A DNA stretch of 64,000 nt from Thiobacillus denitrificans (GCA_020723405.1 DYIY01000011.1:62001-126000); one strand, 5' to 3'. Numbered from the stretch's first letter, positions 9,586 through 20,040 are shown. Program-made: numbers and translations. The notes: generated by a model from the letters alone, not told the origin.

Positions 9586-9876
9586 TGCAGGCTCATTCTT
9601 AAGGCGTTCCCCGTATCCTTTCCCCTTTTGTATAACTTTAGTTATATATTAATCAGGGTCCTCCCATCACCGTCTCCCCGGGGTGGCCCCGCACCAGGAG
9701 GCTGTCGGGCTTTGCTCGTCACCAGCAGGAACCGGCCCCTGTGCGGTCGGTTGGCAGCCGACGACGCCACAGTCCGACAGGCTCCATCCCGTTGTAGCCC
9801 GGGGGAGCAAGCGTGTCGGTGTCCATAACCTGGAAGGGCGGCGTTGCCTGCCGTCCATCAGCCTTGGAAGGTGTCC
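9586..9876. promoter_or_regulatory. long leader with AT-rich palindrome and inverted repeats
   Basis: This gap of about 290 bases holds no gene. At 9631-9646 there is a perfect AT-rich palindrome (TATAACT, TT, AGTTATA), striking in GC-rich surroundings and a likely promoter or operator. At about 9703-9830 several GC-rich inverted repeats could fold, for example CTGTCGG near 9707 with CCGACAG near 9774. The length and folding potential suggest a structured 5' leader for the downstream PAS-GGDEF-EAL gene. It does not match the conserved core of the GEMM cyclic-di-GMP riboswitches that I know, and I cannot assign it. Confidence 0.35.
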
Positions 9877-12009
9877 GTGTCCGCGTCCCACCCCGCTCTT
9901 CCCCTCCCACCGGCCGTCCCGCCAGGCCAGGACGCCACCCGCTGCCTGGTCCATCTGGATTGCGTGCTGGATGGGGTGCAGGTCTGGTCGGCGGACGGCC
10001 GGCTGCTGTACGCCAACCCGGCCACCTACGCCCTTTTCGAATTGCCGACCGATGCCCAGGTGGACAATTGCGCCCAGTTGTTCGGCCACTGTCTGGACGA
10101 TACCGGCCGCCCGGTCTCCTCTGCCGCCCTGTCCATCTGCGACCTGGCCCGTGGCGCCCAGCAGATGGAGCACAACCAGCGGGTGCTGCGCATCCCCCTG
10201 GCTGACGGGGGGGAACGCTGGCTGCGCGTGCGGGCCTATCTCCAGCCACCGGGCCCCGGCGGCGAGCCGGCGGGCGTGGTGAGCACCTGCTTCGACGTAA
10301 GCCGCTTTGTCCACCAGGAACAGGTCCTCCAGGAGCAGGCCCAGTACGACGCCCTGACCCACCTGCCCAACCGGGTGCTGTTCGCCGACCGCTTGCAACT
10401 GGCCCTGGCCACTGCCCAGCGGCGGGGGGAGGTGCTGGCGGTGTGCATGTTGGACCTGGACGGTTTCAAGCCCATCAACGACACCCTGGGCCACCAGGCC
10501 GGCGACCGCTTGCTCCAGGAGATCGCCTTCCGCCTGGGCAACGCCCTGCGCGCCGATGACACGGCCGCCCGCCTGGGAGGCGACGAATTCGGCCTGCTCA
10601 TCGGCGGGCTGCACGGTTCGGTGGAATGCGAACAGGTGCTCAACCGGCTGCTCCAGGATCTGGCCCGGCCGGTGCAGATCAAGGGCCAGTCCGTGGCCGT
10701 CACCGCCAGTGTGGGAGTGAGCCTCTACCCGGGCGACATCCGCGATCCGGACCTGCTGCTGCGCCATGCCGACCAGGCCATGTACCAGGCCAAGGAGGCG
10801 GGCAAGGGTTGTTTCCACATCTTCGACCCGGCCGCCGCTGGCAAGCTGCGCGCTTCCCGGCAGTTGCTGAAGAAGATCCAGGACGCTCTGGACGCGGGCC
10901 AGTTCCTGCTTCATTACCAGCCCAAGGTGGACTGCCGCCGGGGCCGGGTGGTGGGCGTGGAGGCCCTGGTGCGCTGGCGCCATCCCGTTCTGGGCCTGCG
11001 CACGCCGGGTGAGTTCCTGCCCCTCATCGAACAGGACGACGCCATCATCAACCTGGGGGAATGGGTGGTCGGTGAAGCCCTGGCCCAGATGGGCCGCTGG
11101 CGCCAGGCCGGCCTGGACCTGCCGGTCAGCGTGAACATCGCCGCCCGCCAGTTCCTGCGCGGCAATTTCTCCGCCCGCCTGGGGGAGATGCTGGCCGGCC
11201 ACCCCCCCGAGGTGGTGGGCCGCCTGGGCATCGAGATCGTGGAGACCGCCGTGCTGGAGGACATCAACGCGGTGAGCCGCCTCATCCACCACTACCACAA
11301 GGAAGGGGTGCGTTTCGACCTGGATGATTTCGGCACCGGCTATTCCTCCCTCACCCACCTGAAGCGTCTGGCCGCCGACACCCTGAAGATCGACCAGAGT
11401 TTCGTCCGCGACATGCTGGACGATCCGGGCGACCTGACCATCGTCCAGGGCGTCATCCATCTGGCCCGGGCCTTCCATCTGGAAGTCATCGCCGAAGGCG
11501 TGGAAGACATCGAACACATCCTCACCCTGCTGGATCTGGGTTGCGACGTGATGCAGGGTTACGCCATCGCCCGGCCCATGCCCGCTGAACGCCTGGTGGA
11601 ATGGCTGGAAGGCTTCCAGCCCGATCCCCGCTGGCGGGCGGCCGACAACTTTCCCAACCGCCACGACTTCGAATTGTTGTTGGCCAGGGTGATCCACCGC
11701 TTCTGGCAGCAGCAGGTGCTGGCCGCCTATCACCGCCTGGACGGTGCCGCCTGGCCGGAACTGGATCCGGGCCACTGCCGCCTGGCGGCCTGGTTCGAAG
11801 AAAGCGGCCGGCGCCACTGTAGCGACATTCCGCCCTTCCATCGCTTCCACGAAGCCCATCGGGAAGTCCATCGGCGGGCTCAGATCCTGCACCAACTGGC
11901 CCGGGAAGGCGTGGGGAACGCCGACCAGCCCCTGGCCGAATTCAATGCCGCCTGTGTGGAATTGCAGCACATCCTGTCCCAGTGCGACGCCGCCACCCGC
12001 CCTGCCTGA
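9877..12009 (+). CDS. PAS-GGDEF-EAL-CZB cyclic-di-GMP protein
   Basis: A protein of about 710 residues with a PAS domain at roughly 20-145, GGDEF intact at 234-238, EAL intact at 362-364 with DDFGTGYSS, and a C-terminal CZB domain at about 600-700. The CZB part shows HCRLAAWFEESGRRHC and a later HEAHREVH segment, the zinc-binding pattern known from chemoreceptors and DgcZ, where zinc inhibits the enzyme. Start choice is uncertain: GTG 9877 has GGAAGG at 9866-9871, while TTG 9844 and GTG 9871 are alternatives. The gene is followed after 11 bases by hemerythrin, so zinc, redox or oxygen may be read together. Confidence 0.85.
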   Translation: MSASHPALPLPPAVPPGQDATRCLVHLDCVLDGVQVWSADGRLLYANPATYALFELPTDAQVDNCAQLFGHCLDDTGRPVSSAALSICDLARGAQQMEHNQRVLRIPLADGGERWLRVRAYLQPPGPGGEPAGVVSTCFDVSRFVHQEQVLQEQAQYDALTHLPNRVLFADRLQLALATAQRRGEVLAVCMLDLDGFKPINDTLGHQAGDRLLQEIAFRLGNALRADDTAARLGGDEFGLLIGGLHGSVECEQVLNRLLQDLARPVQIKGQSVAVTASVGVSLYPGDIRDPDLLLRHADQAMYQAKEAGKGCFHIFDPAAAGKLRASRQLLKKIQDALDAGQFLLHYQPKVDCRRGRVVGVEALVRWRHPVLGLRTPGEFLPLIEQDDAIINLGEWVVGEALAQMGRWRQAGLDLPVSVNIAARQFLRGNFSARLGEMLAGHPPEVVGRLGIEIVETAVLEDINAVSRLIHHYHKEGVRFDLDDFGTGYSSLTHLKRLAADTLKIDQSFVRDMLDDPGDLTIVQGVIHLARAFHLEVIAEGVEDIEHILTLLDLGCDVMQGYAIARPMPAERLVEWLEGFQPDPRWRAADNFPNRHDFELLLARVIHRFWQQQVLAAYHRLDGAAWPELDPGHCRLAAWFEESGRRHCSDIPPFHRFHEAHREVHRRAQILHQLAREGVGNADQPLAEFNAACVELQHILSQCDAATRPA

Positions 12010-12020
12010 AGGAGCCCATC

Positions 12021-12458
12021 ATGCCCGCCCCCCGGGAACCCCTGGTCTGGAACGAACGCTACGCCACCGGCGTGGAGGCCATCGACGAGCAGCACATGAT
12101 CCTGGTGCATACCCTCAACGAAGCCGCCACCAAGCTGGCCGAAGATGCCAGCGTGGAACACCTGGACCGCATCACCCAGGACCTCCTGGCCTACGCCCTC
12201 TACCACTTCGAAACCGAAGAATCCCTCATGCAGGAGTACGGCTACGAGGAAAGCTCAGCCGAGGAGGCGGCCATCCACCTGGCCCAGCACCGGTCCTTCT
12301 CCAGCAAGGTGGTGGCCGTGCGGGAGGGCATCAAGGCCGGCAACCCCATCACCCCGGATGAATTGCTGGCCTTCCTGGACAACTGGCTCATCAACCACAT
12401 CCTCAACACCGACCAGCGGCTGGGCGCCTTCATCCGGGAACGGCAGGCCGCCGGCTGA
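12021..12458 (+). CDS. bacteriohemerythrin
   Basis: A 145-residue non-heme diiron oxygen-binding protein. The metal ligands are visible in order: His in DEQHMILV, His and Glu in YHFETEE, two His in HLAQHRSF, and His plus Asp in NHILNTDQ. AAGGAG at 12009-12014 supports ATG 12021. It lies 11 bases after the CZB-containing cyclic-di-GMP enzyme and probably shares its transcript. It may buffer or deliver oxygen, or protect oxygen-labile enzymes. Linkage to nitrogen fixation is only by proximity. Confidence 0.9.
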   Translation: MPAPREPLVWNERYATGVEAIDEQHMILVHTLNEAATKLAEDASVEHLDRITQDLLAYALYHFETEESLMQEYGYEESSAEEAAIHLAQHRSFSSKVVAVREGIKAGNPITPDELLAFLDNWLINHILNTDQRLGAFIRERQAAG

Positions 12459-12468
12459 GGCGCCGGAC

Positions 12469-12951
12469 TCACATCATTTCCACCACCCAGCGGGTCACCC
12501 GGGCGGTGGCCTCGGCGCATTGCAGTCCCCGGGCATCGCTGAAGGCCTTGTATTCCTCGGGCTTCCACATGTCCCAGGTGCGGCCGGTGAAACGGGCCTG
12601 GAGCTCCTCGCAGGTGACGCCGCCGAACTCGGCCTTGAAGCGTTCCACCAGTTCCTTGCCCTTCTGGAAATTGCCGATGAAACGGCCCCGGTCCAGCTTG
12701 TCCCGGTCCCGGCCCCGCTTGGCACTGAGGGCCATGAGGCCGCCGGTGAGGGCGCCGCAGGCCCCCTGGCCGGACAATCCGCCGCCCCCGGACAGGCCGT
12801 GGCTGGCCTTGATGGTGGCGTCGTCGATGACCCCTACGGTCTCCTGCACGGCGGCCAACACGCACTGGGGGCAACAGCCGTAGTCCAACTCGTAACGCAG
12901 GGCCTTCTCGTAGGCTTGCTCGGCGGCCTGGGATTTTTCCTCGGGAGTCAT
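12469..12951 (-). CDS. C_GCAxxG_C_C family redox protein
   Basis: A 160-residue protein with the C_GCAxxG_C_C pattern: DYGCCPQCVLAAVQE, then GLSGQGACGALTGG and a distal Cys in LQCAEATAR. The family is thought to bind a metal or iron-sulfur cluster or to act as a thiol redox protein; the reaction is not known. It is convergent with hemerythrin (10-base gap). It follows the small genes downstream of nifA after a 116-base gap that contains a hairpin, so it may have its own promoter. In that gap I see AT-rich bases (around 12960-12990) but no convincing sigma-54 element. Confidence 0.72.
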   Translation of the reverse strand: MTPEEKSQAAEQAYEKALRYELDYGCCPQCVLAAVQETVGVIDDATIKASHGLSGGGGLSGQGACGALTGGLMALSAKRGRDRDKLDRGRFIGNFQKGKELVERFKAEFGGVTCEELQARFTGRTWDMWKPEEYKAFSDARGLQCAEATARVTRWVVEMM

Positions 12952-13040
12952 GACGCAGTCCTTATATAAGCGAACGCTAATGTTTATAGCATGGCTTTGC
13001 TGCGCTGCGAAACGGGCAGGGGATTTTCTTTGGTCCGGGC

Positions 13041-13066
13041 GAACCCGGGCGCGGCCCGCCCGGTTC
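13041..13066 (-). terminator. GC-rich hairpin after the nifA-distal small genes
   Basis: GAACC at 13041-13045 pairs with GGTTC at 13062-13066, and GGGCG at 13047-13051 pairs with CGCCC at 13057-13061. A single bulged base separates the two stems. It lies directly downstream of the 78-codon gene read on the minus strand. There is no T tract, so it may be a weak terminator or an mRNA 3'-end stabiliser. Confidence 0.45.
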
Positions 13067-13067
13067 C

Positions 13068-13304
13068 TCAGTCCCCGGCAGGACGCCCGGCCCGGCGGTG
13101 GCGGACGATCTTGGCGGTCTTTCTGGCCACGTAGATCGTGAATTCGTCCACGTTGGCGTAGTCGTTTTCCAGGGCCAGGCGGGCCAGGCCGTCGATGAGC
13201 CGGCGGGTTTCCTCGATTTCGGCCAGGCTGCGCCCGCAGGTCAGGCACTGGACCCCGTCGTCCTTGCAATACTCCTTGCCCTGGCAGGGTTTGAAGGTCT
13301 TCAT
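13068..13304 (-). CDS. small Cys-rich protein downstream of nifA
   Basis: A 78-residue protein of unknown function. Four Cys sit near the N-terminus (residues 7, 13, 20 and 23, in PCQGKEYC and VQCLTCGRS), suggesting a small zinc or iron site. A helical region follows and the tail is basic. ATG 13304 overlaps the stop of the preceding 95-codon gene by four bases (ATGA), so the two are translationally coupled. By position it belongs to the nifL-nifA transcription unit. Confidence 0.68.
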   Translation of the reverse strand: MKTFKPCQGKEYCKDDGVQCLTCGRSLAEIEETRRLIDGLARLALENDYANVDEFTIYVARKTAKIVRHRRAGRPAGD

Positions 13305-13588
13305 GCCGGGCTCCCGTCGGCGGCGAAGGCCATGACCGTGCAGTCGCCGTCGATGTCGGTGATCTCGGCGCCGGCCAGGCTGCCGTCGTCCCGGTAGGTG
13401 TAGCGGTGGGCCAGTTCCACTTCGCCGTAGACCACCTTGTCGAAGCCCACGAGCCGGTCGCCGGCGTAGTAGCCCTTGAAGTAGGTGTTGCGGTTCTCCA
13501 CCTCGGCGGGGCTGAGGGGGGTCACCAGGTTGAAGGGCAGCTTCACGCCGGTGTAGGTGAGGAAATGGCGAACGTCTTCTGTGCTCAT
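13301..13588 (-). CDS. DUF6156-like small protein, nif-associated
   Basis: A 95-residue protein. It contains FLTYTGVKLPFNLVTPL, then NRNTYFKGYYAGDRLVGFDKVVYGEVELAHRY, with beta-rich character and a C-terminal Asp-rich loop. I recognise it as resembling the DUF6156 proteins that accompany nif genes in several proteobacteria, but the function is unknown. It starts 19 bases after the 117-codon gene and ends with an ATGA overlap into the Cys-rich 78-codon gene. Confidence 0.65.
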   Translation of the reverse strand: MSTEDVRHFLTYTGVKLPFNLVTPLSPAEVENRNTYFKGYYAGDRLVGFDKVVYGEVELAHRYTYRDDGSLAGAEITDIDGDCTVMAFAADGSPA

Positions 13589-13607
13589 GGTGTCTGGGGG
13601 TTGAGGT

Positions 13608-13960
13608 TCAGGAAAGGGGGGCTTCGGCGGGGGCCAGCACGCCGGCTTCCCGCAGGCGGGCTTTCCAGGCTTTCATCACCGGCCGGGAGATCATGGTCTC
13701 GGCCAGCACCCGCCGTTCGTAGACGGCCAGGCGCTGGGCTTCGTCGGCACCCGAGCGGGTGGCGGCGATGAGCTGGTGTTCGGCGTCTCCCAGAAGGCGC
13801 GACGGGCGGCTCTTCACCCGGTCGTAGAGCACGGCCATCATGGCCTTGTCGGCGTCGTCCATGCGGCACTTGCCGTCGATGATCTTGAGCATCAGGGCGA
13901 TGGCGCAGTCGATCTCGTGGGGCGCCAGTTCGGCGCCATCGGCCCAGGCGGCGGCATCCA

Positions 13961-13961
<1 letters not shown>
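13608..13961 (-). CDS. small helical protein coupled to nifA
   Basis: A 117-residue, mostly helical protein with no motif I can name. It contains HEIDCAIALMLKIIDGKC, DDADKAMMAVLYDRVK and RRVLAETMISRPVMKAWK. Its ATG shares one base with the nifA stop (TGATG at 13959-13963), so translation is coupled to nifA. Position and coupling imply a role in nitrogen regulation or nitrogenase maturation, but that is inference. Confidence 0.68.
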
Positions 13962-15531
<1,570 letters not shown>

Positions 15532-15535
<4 letters not shown>

Positions 15536-17049
15536 TCGCCCAAGGGAAATTGCACACGCACGCGGCAGCCGGTCTGGCCCAGGCCATCCCCCGCCGCTTC
15601 GATGTCGATGAAACCGCCATGGGCGTTGACCACGTCCTGGGCCACGGTGAGGCCCATGCCGATGTGCCGGCCGTTGGCACCCTTGGTGGTGAAGAAGGGC
15701 TGGAAGGCTTTGAGGCGCAGGCTTTCCGGCACCCCCGGCCCGCTGTCCTCCACCCGCACCTCGATGCGGTCACTGAACAGGGCGCTGGATACCTTGAGTT
15801 CCCGGCGTTGGCCGCGGACTTCATGGATGGCGTCCAGGGCGTTGTCCACCACCTGCTTGAACAAGGCGGCCAGTTGGGTGAGGCGGCCGCGCACCGGGGG
15901 CAGTTCCTCGGCCGGCTGCCATTCCACCACCACCCCGTCGGCCAGCAGGCGCGGCGTGGCCAGGCGCAGCACGTCGCGCAGCACGGCGTTGATGTCCACC
16001 GCTTGGGGTGCTTCGGCAGCCGAAGCGGGTATGCAGCGGCGCAGGGCTTCCAGGGCTTCGTTGCCGGCCCGCAGGGCCTGTACCAGGCCCTCCACCAGGC
16101 TGTCGGTGCCGGACTCGCCACGCCGCTCCAGCATGCGCACGGCGGCGGCGATCATGTTGAAGGGGCCTTCCAACTGGAATACGGCGCCGGCCAGGGCCTC
16201 GCGCAGGCTGCCGATGCGCTCCTGCTCAGCCAGCAGGGCCGACAGGCCGTTGACCCGGATGGCTTCCTGCTGCTCCTTGAGGGGGGTGATGTCCTGGATG
16301 GTGAGCAGCAGGTACTGGCGGCGACGCGGTTCGTAGAAGGCGTCGGCGCTGCTGTCCAGTTCCTCGATCCAGGTGCCGCCGCAGGCGAACCAGCGGGCCT
16401 CGCCCCCCTGCCGGGCAAAGGTCAGTTCCCGGGGGGCGAAACTGCGCCGGACCGGGTCCAGGTCCAGGCCGCTGCCGCGCAGCGCGTCCAGCACGGTGCG
16501 GGCCGGTTCCCGGCCCAGGTCGCCGATGAGCTTCTTGTATTCCTGGTTGTCCAGGACCACCCGCTCGTTCTCGTCCAGCACCACGATGGCCACCTGGGCG
16601 GCGTCCACCACGGATTCGATGAGGGTCTTCTGGTTCTGCACCTGGCGCTCCAGGCGGTGCACCTCGGTCACGTCCCGGTGCATGCCCAGGTAGTGGCTGG
16701 TCTGGCCCTGCTCGTCCACCACCGGGGTGATGGTCAGGTCCGCCAGATAGCGGCTGCCGTCCTTGCGCTTGTTCACCAGCAGGCCGTTCCAGGCCCGCTG
16801 GCGCAGCAACTGGGACCACATGGTCTCGTAGACGATCTTGGGGGTGACCCGGTAGGAGAGCAGGGATTCGTTGTGGCCCAGCACCTCATCCCGCTTGTAG
16901 CCGGTGACCCGCTGGAAGGCGGGATTGGCGTAGAGGATGCGCGCCTTGGCGTCGGTGATGGAAATGGCCAGGGCCGATTGCTCCACCGCCTGGCGGAAGA
17001 CTTCCAGGGGCGCTTCCGCTTGGTTGTCCTGGGGGGCGGTTGCATTCAT
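15532..17049 (-). CDS. nifL: NifL, redox and nitrogen-status anti-activator
   Basis: A 505-residue PAS protein with a kinase-like C-terminus. PAS1 (about 15-130) has [20 protein letters not shown] and the Asn/Trp-rich core seen in FAD-binding NifL PAS domains. PAS2 covers about 140-260. The C-terminal GHKL region has [18 protein letters not shown] and [11 protein letters not shown], able to bind ADP. Known NifL binds and inhibits NifA when the flavin is oxidised or fixed nitrogen is high. I start at ATG 17049 rather than 17094. A sigma-54 promoter ends about 38 bases upstream, so the operon may be autoregulated or NtrC-dependent. Confidence 0.93.
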
Positions 17050-17086
17050 TGTGAGGCGCTCTTCACAGTAGGGTTTACCGGTGTAT

Positions 17087-17102
17087 AGCAACAAGCGTGC
17101 CG
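17087..17102 (-). promoter_or_regulatory. sigma-54 promoter of nifLA
   Basis: On the minus strand the sequence is CGGCACGCTTGTTGCT, with GG and GC ten bases apart. It matches the sigma-54 consensus TGGCACG-N4-TTGCA at nearly all positions. Transcription should begin near 17076, leaving a leader of about 27 bases before nifL ATG 17049. Confidence 0.8.
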
Positions 17103-17155
17103 ACTGTCATGACAGACAGGCCCTTGTTCGCAAAGCCCCTGTTGTGGCCGGGGTT

Positions 17156-17171
17156 TGTCGTTTTTGCGACA
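17156..17171. promoter_or_regulatory. NifA upstream activator sequence
   Basis: Perfect TGT-N10-ACA, with the dyad extended to TGTCG/CGACA. It lies about 54 bases from the nifL -24 element and about 107 bases from the rnfA -24 element. One NifA site could therefore serve both divergent promoters. Confidence 0.75.
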
Positions 17172-17211
17172 GCCGGCCTGACAAGGGCACACCCCCGACA
17201 GGGGCAAGCCA

Positions 17212-17226
17212 GCACCGTTTTGGTGC
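17212..17226. promoter_or_regulatory. NtrC-type binding site
   Basis: GCACC-N5-GGTGC, a perfect dyad matching the NtrC consensus (TGCACC-N5-GGTGCA) except at the outermost base on one side. It lies between the NifA site and the rnfA promoter. It would let general nitrogen control switch on nifLA and/or rnf. Only a single site is visible, although NtrC usually binds two. Confidence 0.6.
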
Positions 17227-17277
17227 AAAAGATCGCAACATCTTGTTTTTTCGCGGCCTCCCCGTGCATCACACAAC

Positions 17278-17293
17278 TGGCACGAAGCCTGCA
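17278..17293 (+). promoter_or_regulatory. sigma-54 promoter of rnfABCDGEH
   Basis: TGGCACGAAGCCTGCA matches the -24/-12 consensus, with GG at 17279-17280 and GC at 17291-17292 separated by ten bases. Transcription would start near 17303, leaving a very short leader in which GGATGGAG serves as ribosome-binding site before rnfA ATG 17316. Confidence 0.8.
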
Positions 17294-17315
17294 AGGAGCT
17301 GGATGGAGAACCACC

Positions 17316-17897
17316 ATGACCGCCTACCTGCTACTGCTTCTTTCCACCGCCCTCGTGAACAACGTGGTGCTGGTCAAATTCCTGGGCCTGTGCCCCTTCA
17401 TGGGCGTGTCCAAGAAGATGGACAGCGCCCTGGGCATGGGCATGGCCACCACCTTCGTGCTCACCTTCGCCACCGCCGCCAGCTGGATGCTGGAACACTG
17501 GCTGCTGGCCCCCCTGGGCATCCAGTATCTGCGCATCCTGTCCTTCATCCTGGTGATCGCCGCCACGGTGCAGTTCACCGAAATGGTCATCCGCAAGGTG
17601 AGCCCTGGCCTCTATCAGGTGCTGGGCATCTATCTGCCCCTCATCACCACCAACTGCGCCGTGCTGGGCGTGGCCCTGCTCAACGTGATGGAAGAACACG
17701 CCTTTGCCGAAAGCCTCATGTACGGCTTCGGTTCCGCCGTGGGTTTCACCCTGGTGTTGCTGCTCTTCGCCGGCCTGCGTGAACGCCTGGCCCTGGCCCA
17801 GGCCCCGGCGGCCTTTGCCGGCGCCCCCCTGGGCTTCGTGGTGGCCGGCCTGCTGGCCCTGGCCTTCATGGGCTTCGCCGGCCTGGGCGCCCAATGA
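17316..17897 (+). CDS. rnfA: RnfA, membrane subunit of Rnf complex
   Basis: A 193-residue integral membrane protein with six expected helices, beginning [22 protein letters not shown]. The half-repeats around [17 protein letters not shown] and [12 protein letters not shown] hold the Cys residues that bind a 2Fe-2S cluster at the RnfA/RnfE interface. Rnf couples NADH and ferredoxin electron exchange to ion flux. In diazotrophs it drives electrons uphill to ferredoxin or flavodoxin for nitrogenase. ATG 17316 has GGATGGAG upstream, and the family length of about 193 agrees. Confidence 0.95.
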   Translation: MTAYLLLLLSTALVNNVVLVKFLGLCPFMGVSKKMDSALGMGMATTFVLTFATAASWMLEHWLLAPLGIQYLRILSFILVIAATVQFTEMVIRKVSPGLYQVLGIYLPLITTNCAVLGVALLNVMEEHAFAESLMYGFGSAVGFTLVLLLFAGLRERLALAQAPAAFAGAPLGFVVAGLLALAFMGFAGLGAQ

Positions 17898-17910
17898 GGA
17901 GGAAACAGCC

Positions 17911-18444
17911 ATGATCGCCGCCGTCGTCAGCCTCGCCACCCTGGGTCTGTTCCTGGGCCTGGTGCTGGGCATTGCCGCCAAGCGCCTCCAGGTGGAGGGC
18001 AACCCCCTGGTGGCCGAACTGGAGGCCCTGCTGCCCGGCTCCCAATGCGGCCAATGCGGCTTCCCGGGATGCACCGGCGCCGCCCAGGCCCTGGCCGACG
18101 GCGCCGCCCCCATCACCCTCTGCCCCCCGGGCGGCAAGGACCTGGTGGTGGCCCTGGCCGCCAAGCTGGGGGTGGAAGCCGACCTGTCCGGGGTGAAGGA
18201 AAACGTGCCCAGCGTGGCGGAGGTCAAGGAAGAGATCTGCATCGGCTGCACCCGCTGCTACAAGGTGTGCCCCACCGACGCCATCATGGGGGCGGCCAAG
18301 AACATCCACGTGGTGTTCCGGGAGGCCTGCACCGCCTGCGGCAAGTGCGTGGACGTGTGTCCCACCGAAGCCCTGGCCCTGCGCCCCATTCCGGTCACCC
18401 TGCAATCCTGGTACTGGCCCAAGCCGGCATTGGAGGCCGCATGA
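17911..18444 (+). CDS. rnfB: RnfB, iron-sulfur subunit of Rnf complex
   Basis: A 177-residue protein with one N-terminal membrane helix (to about residue 25). Next is the Cys-rich G/A module SQCGQCGFPGCTGAAQAL. Two ferredoxin-type clusters follow (CIGCTRCYKVCP and CTACGKCVDVCP). It is the entry or exit point for ferredoxin electrons. AGGAGG at 17896-17902 supports the start. The stop overlaps rnfC by four bases. Confidence 0.95.
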   Translation: MIAAVVSLATLGLFLGLVLGIAAKRLQVEGNPLVAELEALLPGSQCGQCGFPGCTGAAQALADGAAPITLCPPGGKDLVVALAAKLGVEADLSGVKENVPSVAEVKEEICIGCTRCYKVCPTDAIMGAAKNIHVVFREACTACGKCVDVCPTEALALRPIPVTLQSWYWPKPALEAA

Positions 18445-19973
18445 GCTTCCTGAGCCGCTTCAAGTTCCGGGGCGGAGTCCACCCGGAAGGGCGCAAGGAC
18501 CTGTCTGCCGACATGCCGGTGCGGGTGCCCACCCTGCCCGAGTGTCTGTTCGTTTCCCTGCAACAGCATATCGGCGCCCCGGCCAGCCCGGTGATCCAGG
18601 TGGGCGACAAGGTGAGCAAGGGCCAGCGCATTGCCGCCAGCCAGGGCGCCGTGTCAGCCCCCGTCCACGCCCCCACCTCCGGCCGCATCATCGCCATCGG
18701 CGACTATCCGGCCCCCCACCCTTCCGGCCTGCCGGTGCCCACCATCACCATCGAATCCGACGGCGAGGATCGCTGGATGGACATCGCCTCCCCGGGGGAC
18801 CCTTTCGCCTTCTCGGCCGAGGAAGTGGCCGCCCGGGTGGGGGCCGCCGGCATCGTCGGCCTGGGCGGCGCAGCCTTTCCGGCCGCCGTGAAGCTCAACG
18901 TCAGCCGCCGCGGCGGGGTCACCACCCTGATCATGAACGGCGGCGAGTGCGAACCCTACCTGACCTGCGACGACCGGCTCATGCGCGACCGGGCGCCGGA
19001 AGTGATCCTGGGCATCCGCCTGATCAGCCACGCCGTGGGTGCCAGGGAGGTGCTGGTGGGCATCGAGGACAACAAGCCCGAGGCCATCGCCGCCATGACC
19101 GCCGCCGCCCAGGGCAGTGAAGTGAAAGTGCTGGCGGTGCCGGCCATGTATCCCATGGGCTCGGAAAAGCAGCTCATCCAGGCCCTCACCGGCAAGGAAG
19201 TGCCTGCCGGTGGCCGGGCCGCCGACATCGGCATGCTGGTGCACAACGTGGGCACCGCCTACGCCGTGGCCCAGTCCCTGAACCTGGGGCGGCCCCTGGT
19301 GTCCCGCCTGGTCACCGTGAGCGGCGGCGCCGTGGCCGCGCCGGGCAACCTGGAAGTGCTCATCGGCACCCCGGCCCAGGCCCTGTTCGAGACCTGCGGC
19401 GGCTTCAAGGACACCCCCGCCCGCCTGGTCATGGGCGGCCCCATGATGGGCCAGCAGTTCACCAACCCCCTGGTGCCGGTCATCAAGGGCACCAGCGGCG
19501 TGCTGGCCCTGACCGCCGCCGAGATCGGCCAGCCCCAGCCGGCCCCCTGCATCCGCTGCTCCACCTGCGTGCGCGCCTGCCCGGTGGGCCTGCTGCCCCT
19601 GGAAATGGCCGCCCACATCCGCACCGGCGACCTGGGCGGTGCCGTGGACCTGGGCCTCAAGGACTGCATCGCCTGCGGCTCCTGCTCCTACGTCTGCCCG
19701 GCCCACATTCCCCTGGTGCACTACTTCAACTACGCCAAGGGCGATCTGGCCGCCAAGGAACGGGCCAAGCTGAAGCAGGACGCCACCAAGAAGCTGGCCG
19801 AGGAACGCACCGCCCGCATGGAACGCATCGCCCGGGAACGGGAAGAGGCGGCCAAGGCCCGGGCCGCCAAAAAGGCCGCCCAGGAAGCGGCCAAGAAGGC
19901 GGCCGCCGAGGCAGCGGCCCGGGAGAAGGCGGAGAAGGAACAGAGCGGCAAGGAACAGGCGGAAGCCCTATGA
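18441..19973 (+). CDS. rnfC: RnfC, NADH-binding subunit of Rnf complex
   Basis: A 510-residue peripheral subunit. The central region carries the flavin/NADH-binding Gly-rich GLGGAAFPAAVKL and the NGGECEPYLTCDDRLM motif. Two ferredoxin-type clusters lie near residues 370 (CIRCSTCVRACP) and 412 (CIACGSCSYVCP). The last 70 residues are a Lys/Ala/Glu-rich helical tail, common and variable in RnfC. ATGA overlap with rnfB at 18441. It oxidises NADH and hands electrons to RnfB/D/G. Confidence 0.95.
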   Translation: MSFLSRFKFRGGVHPEGRKDLSADMPVRVPTLPECLFVSLQQHIGAPASPVIQVGDKVSKGQRIAASQGAVSAPVHAPTSGRIIAIGDYPAPHPSGLPVPTITIESDGEDRWMDIASPGDPFAFSAEEVAARVGAAGIVGLGGAAFPAAVKLNVSRRGGVTTLIMNGGECEPYLTCDDRLMRDRAPEVILGIRLISHAVGAREVLVGIEDNKPEAIAAMTAAAQGSEVKVLAVPAMYPMGSEKQLIQALTGKEVPAGGRAADIGMLVHNVGTAYAVAQSLNLGRPLVSRLVTVSGGAVAAPGNLEVLIGTPAQALFETCGGFKDTPARLVMGGPMMGQQFTNPLVPVIKGTSGVLALTAAEIGQPQPAPCIRCSTCVRACPVGLLPLEMAAHIRTGDLGGAVDLGLKDCIACGSCSYVCPAHIPLVHYFNYAKGDLAAKERAKLKQDATKKLAEERTARMERIAREREEAAKARAAKKAAQEAAKKAAAEAAAREKAEKEQSGKEQAEAL

Positions 19974-20040
19974 ACTCCCGGCCCCGCCCCCCTTCCGCCC
20001 TGCCCGCCCCCTGGTATCGCAAGCGGCTCTCCCAACCCCC

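Noticed and set aside
9690..9870. GEMM-type cyclic-di-GMP riboswitch in the leader
   Set aside because: The conserved GEMM core and tetraloop-receptor segments are not recognisable.
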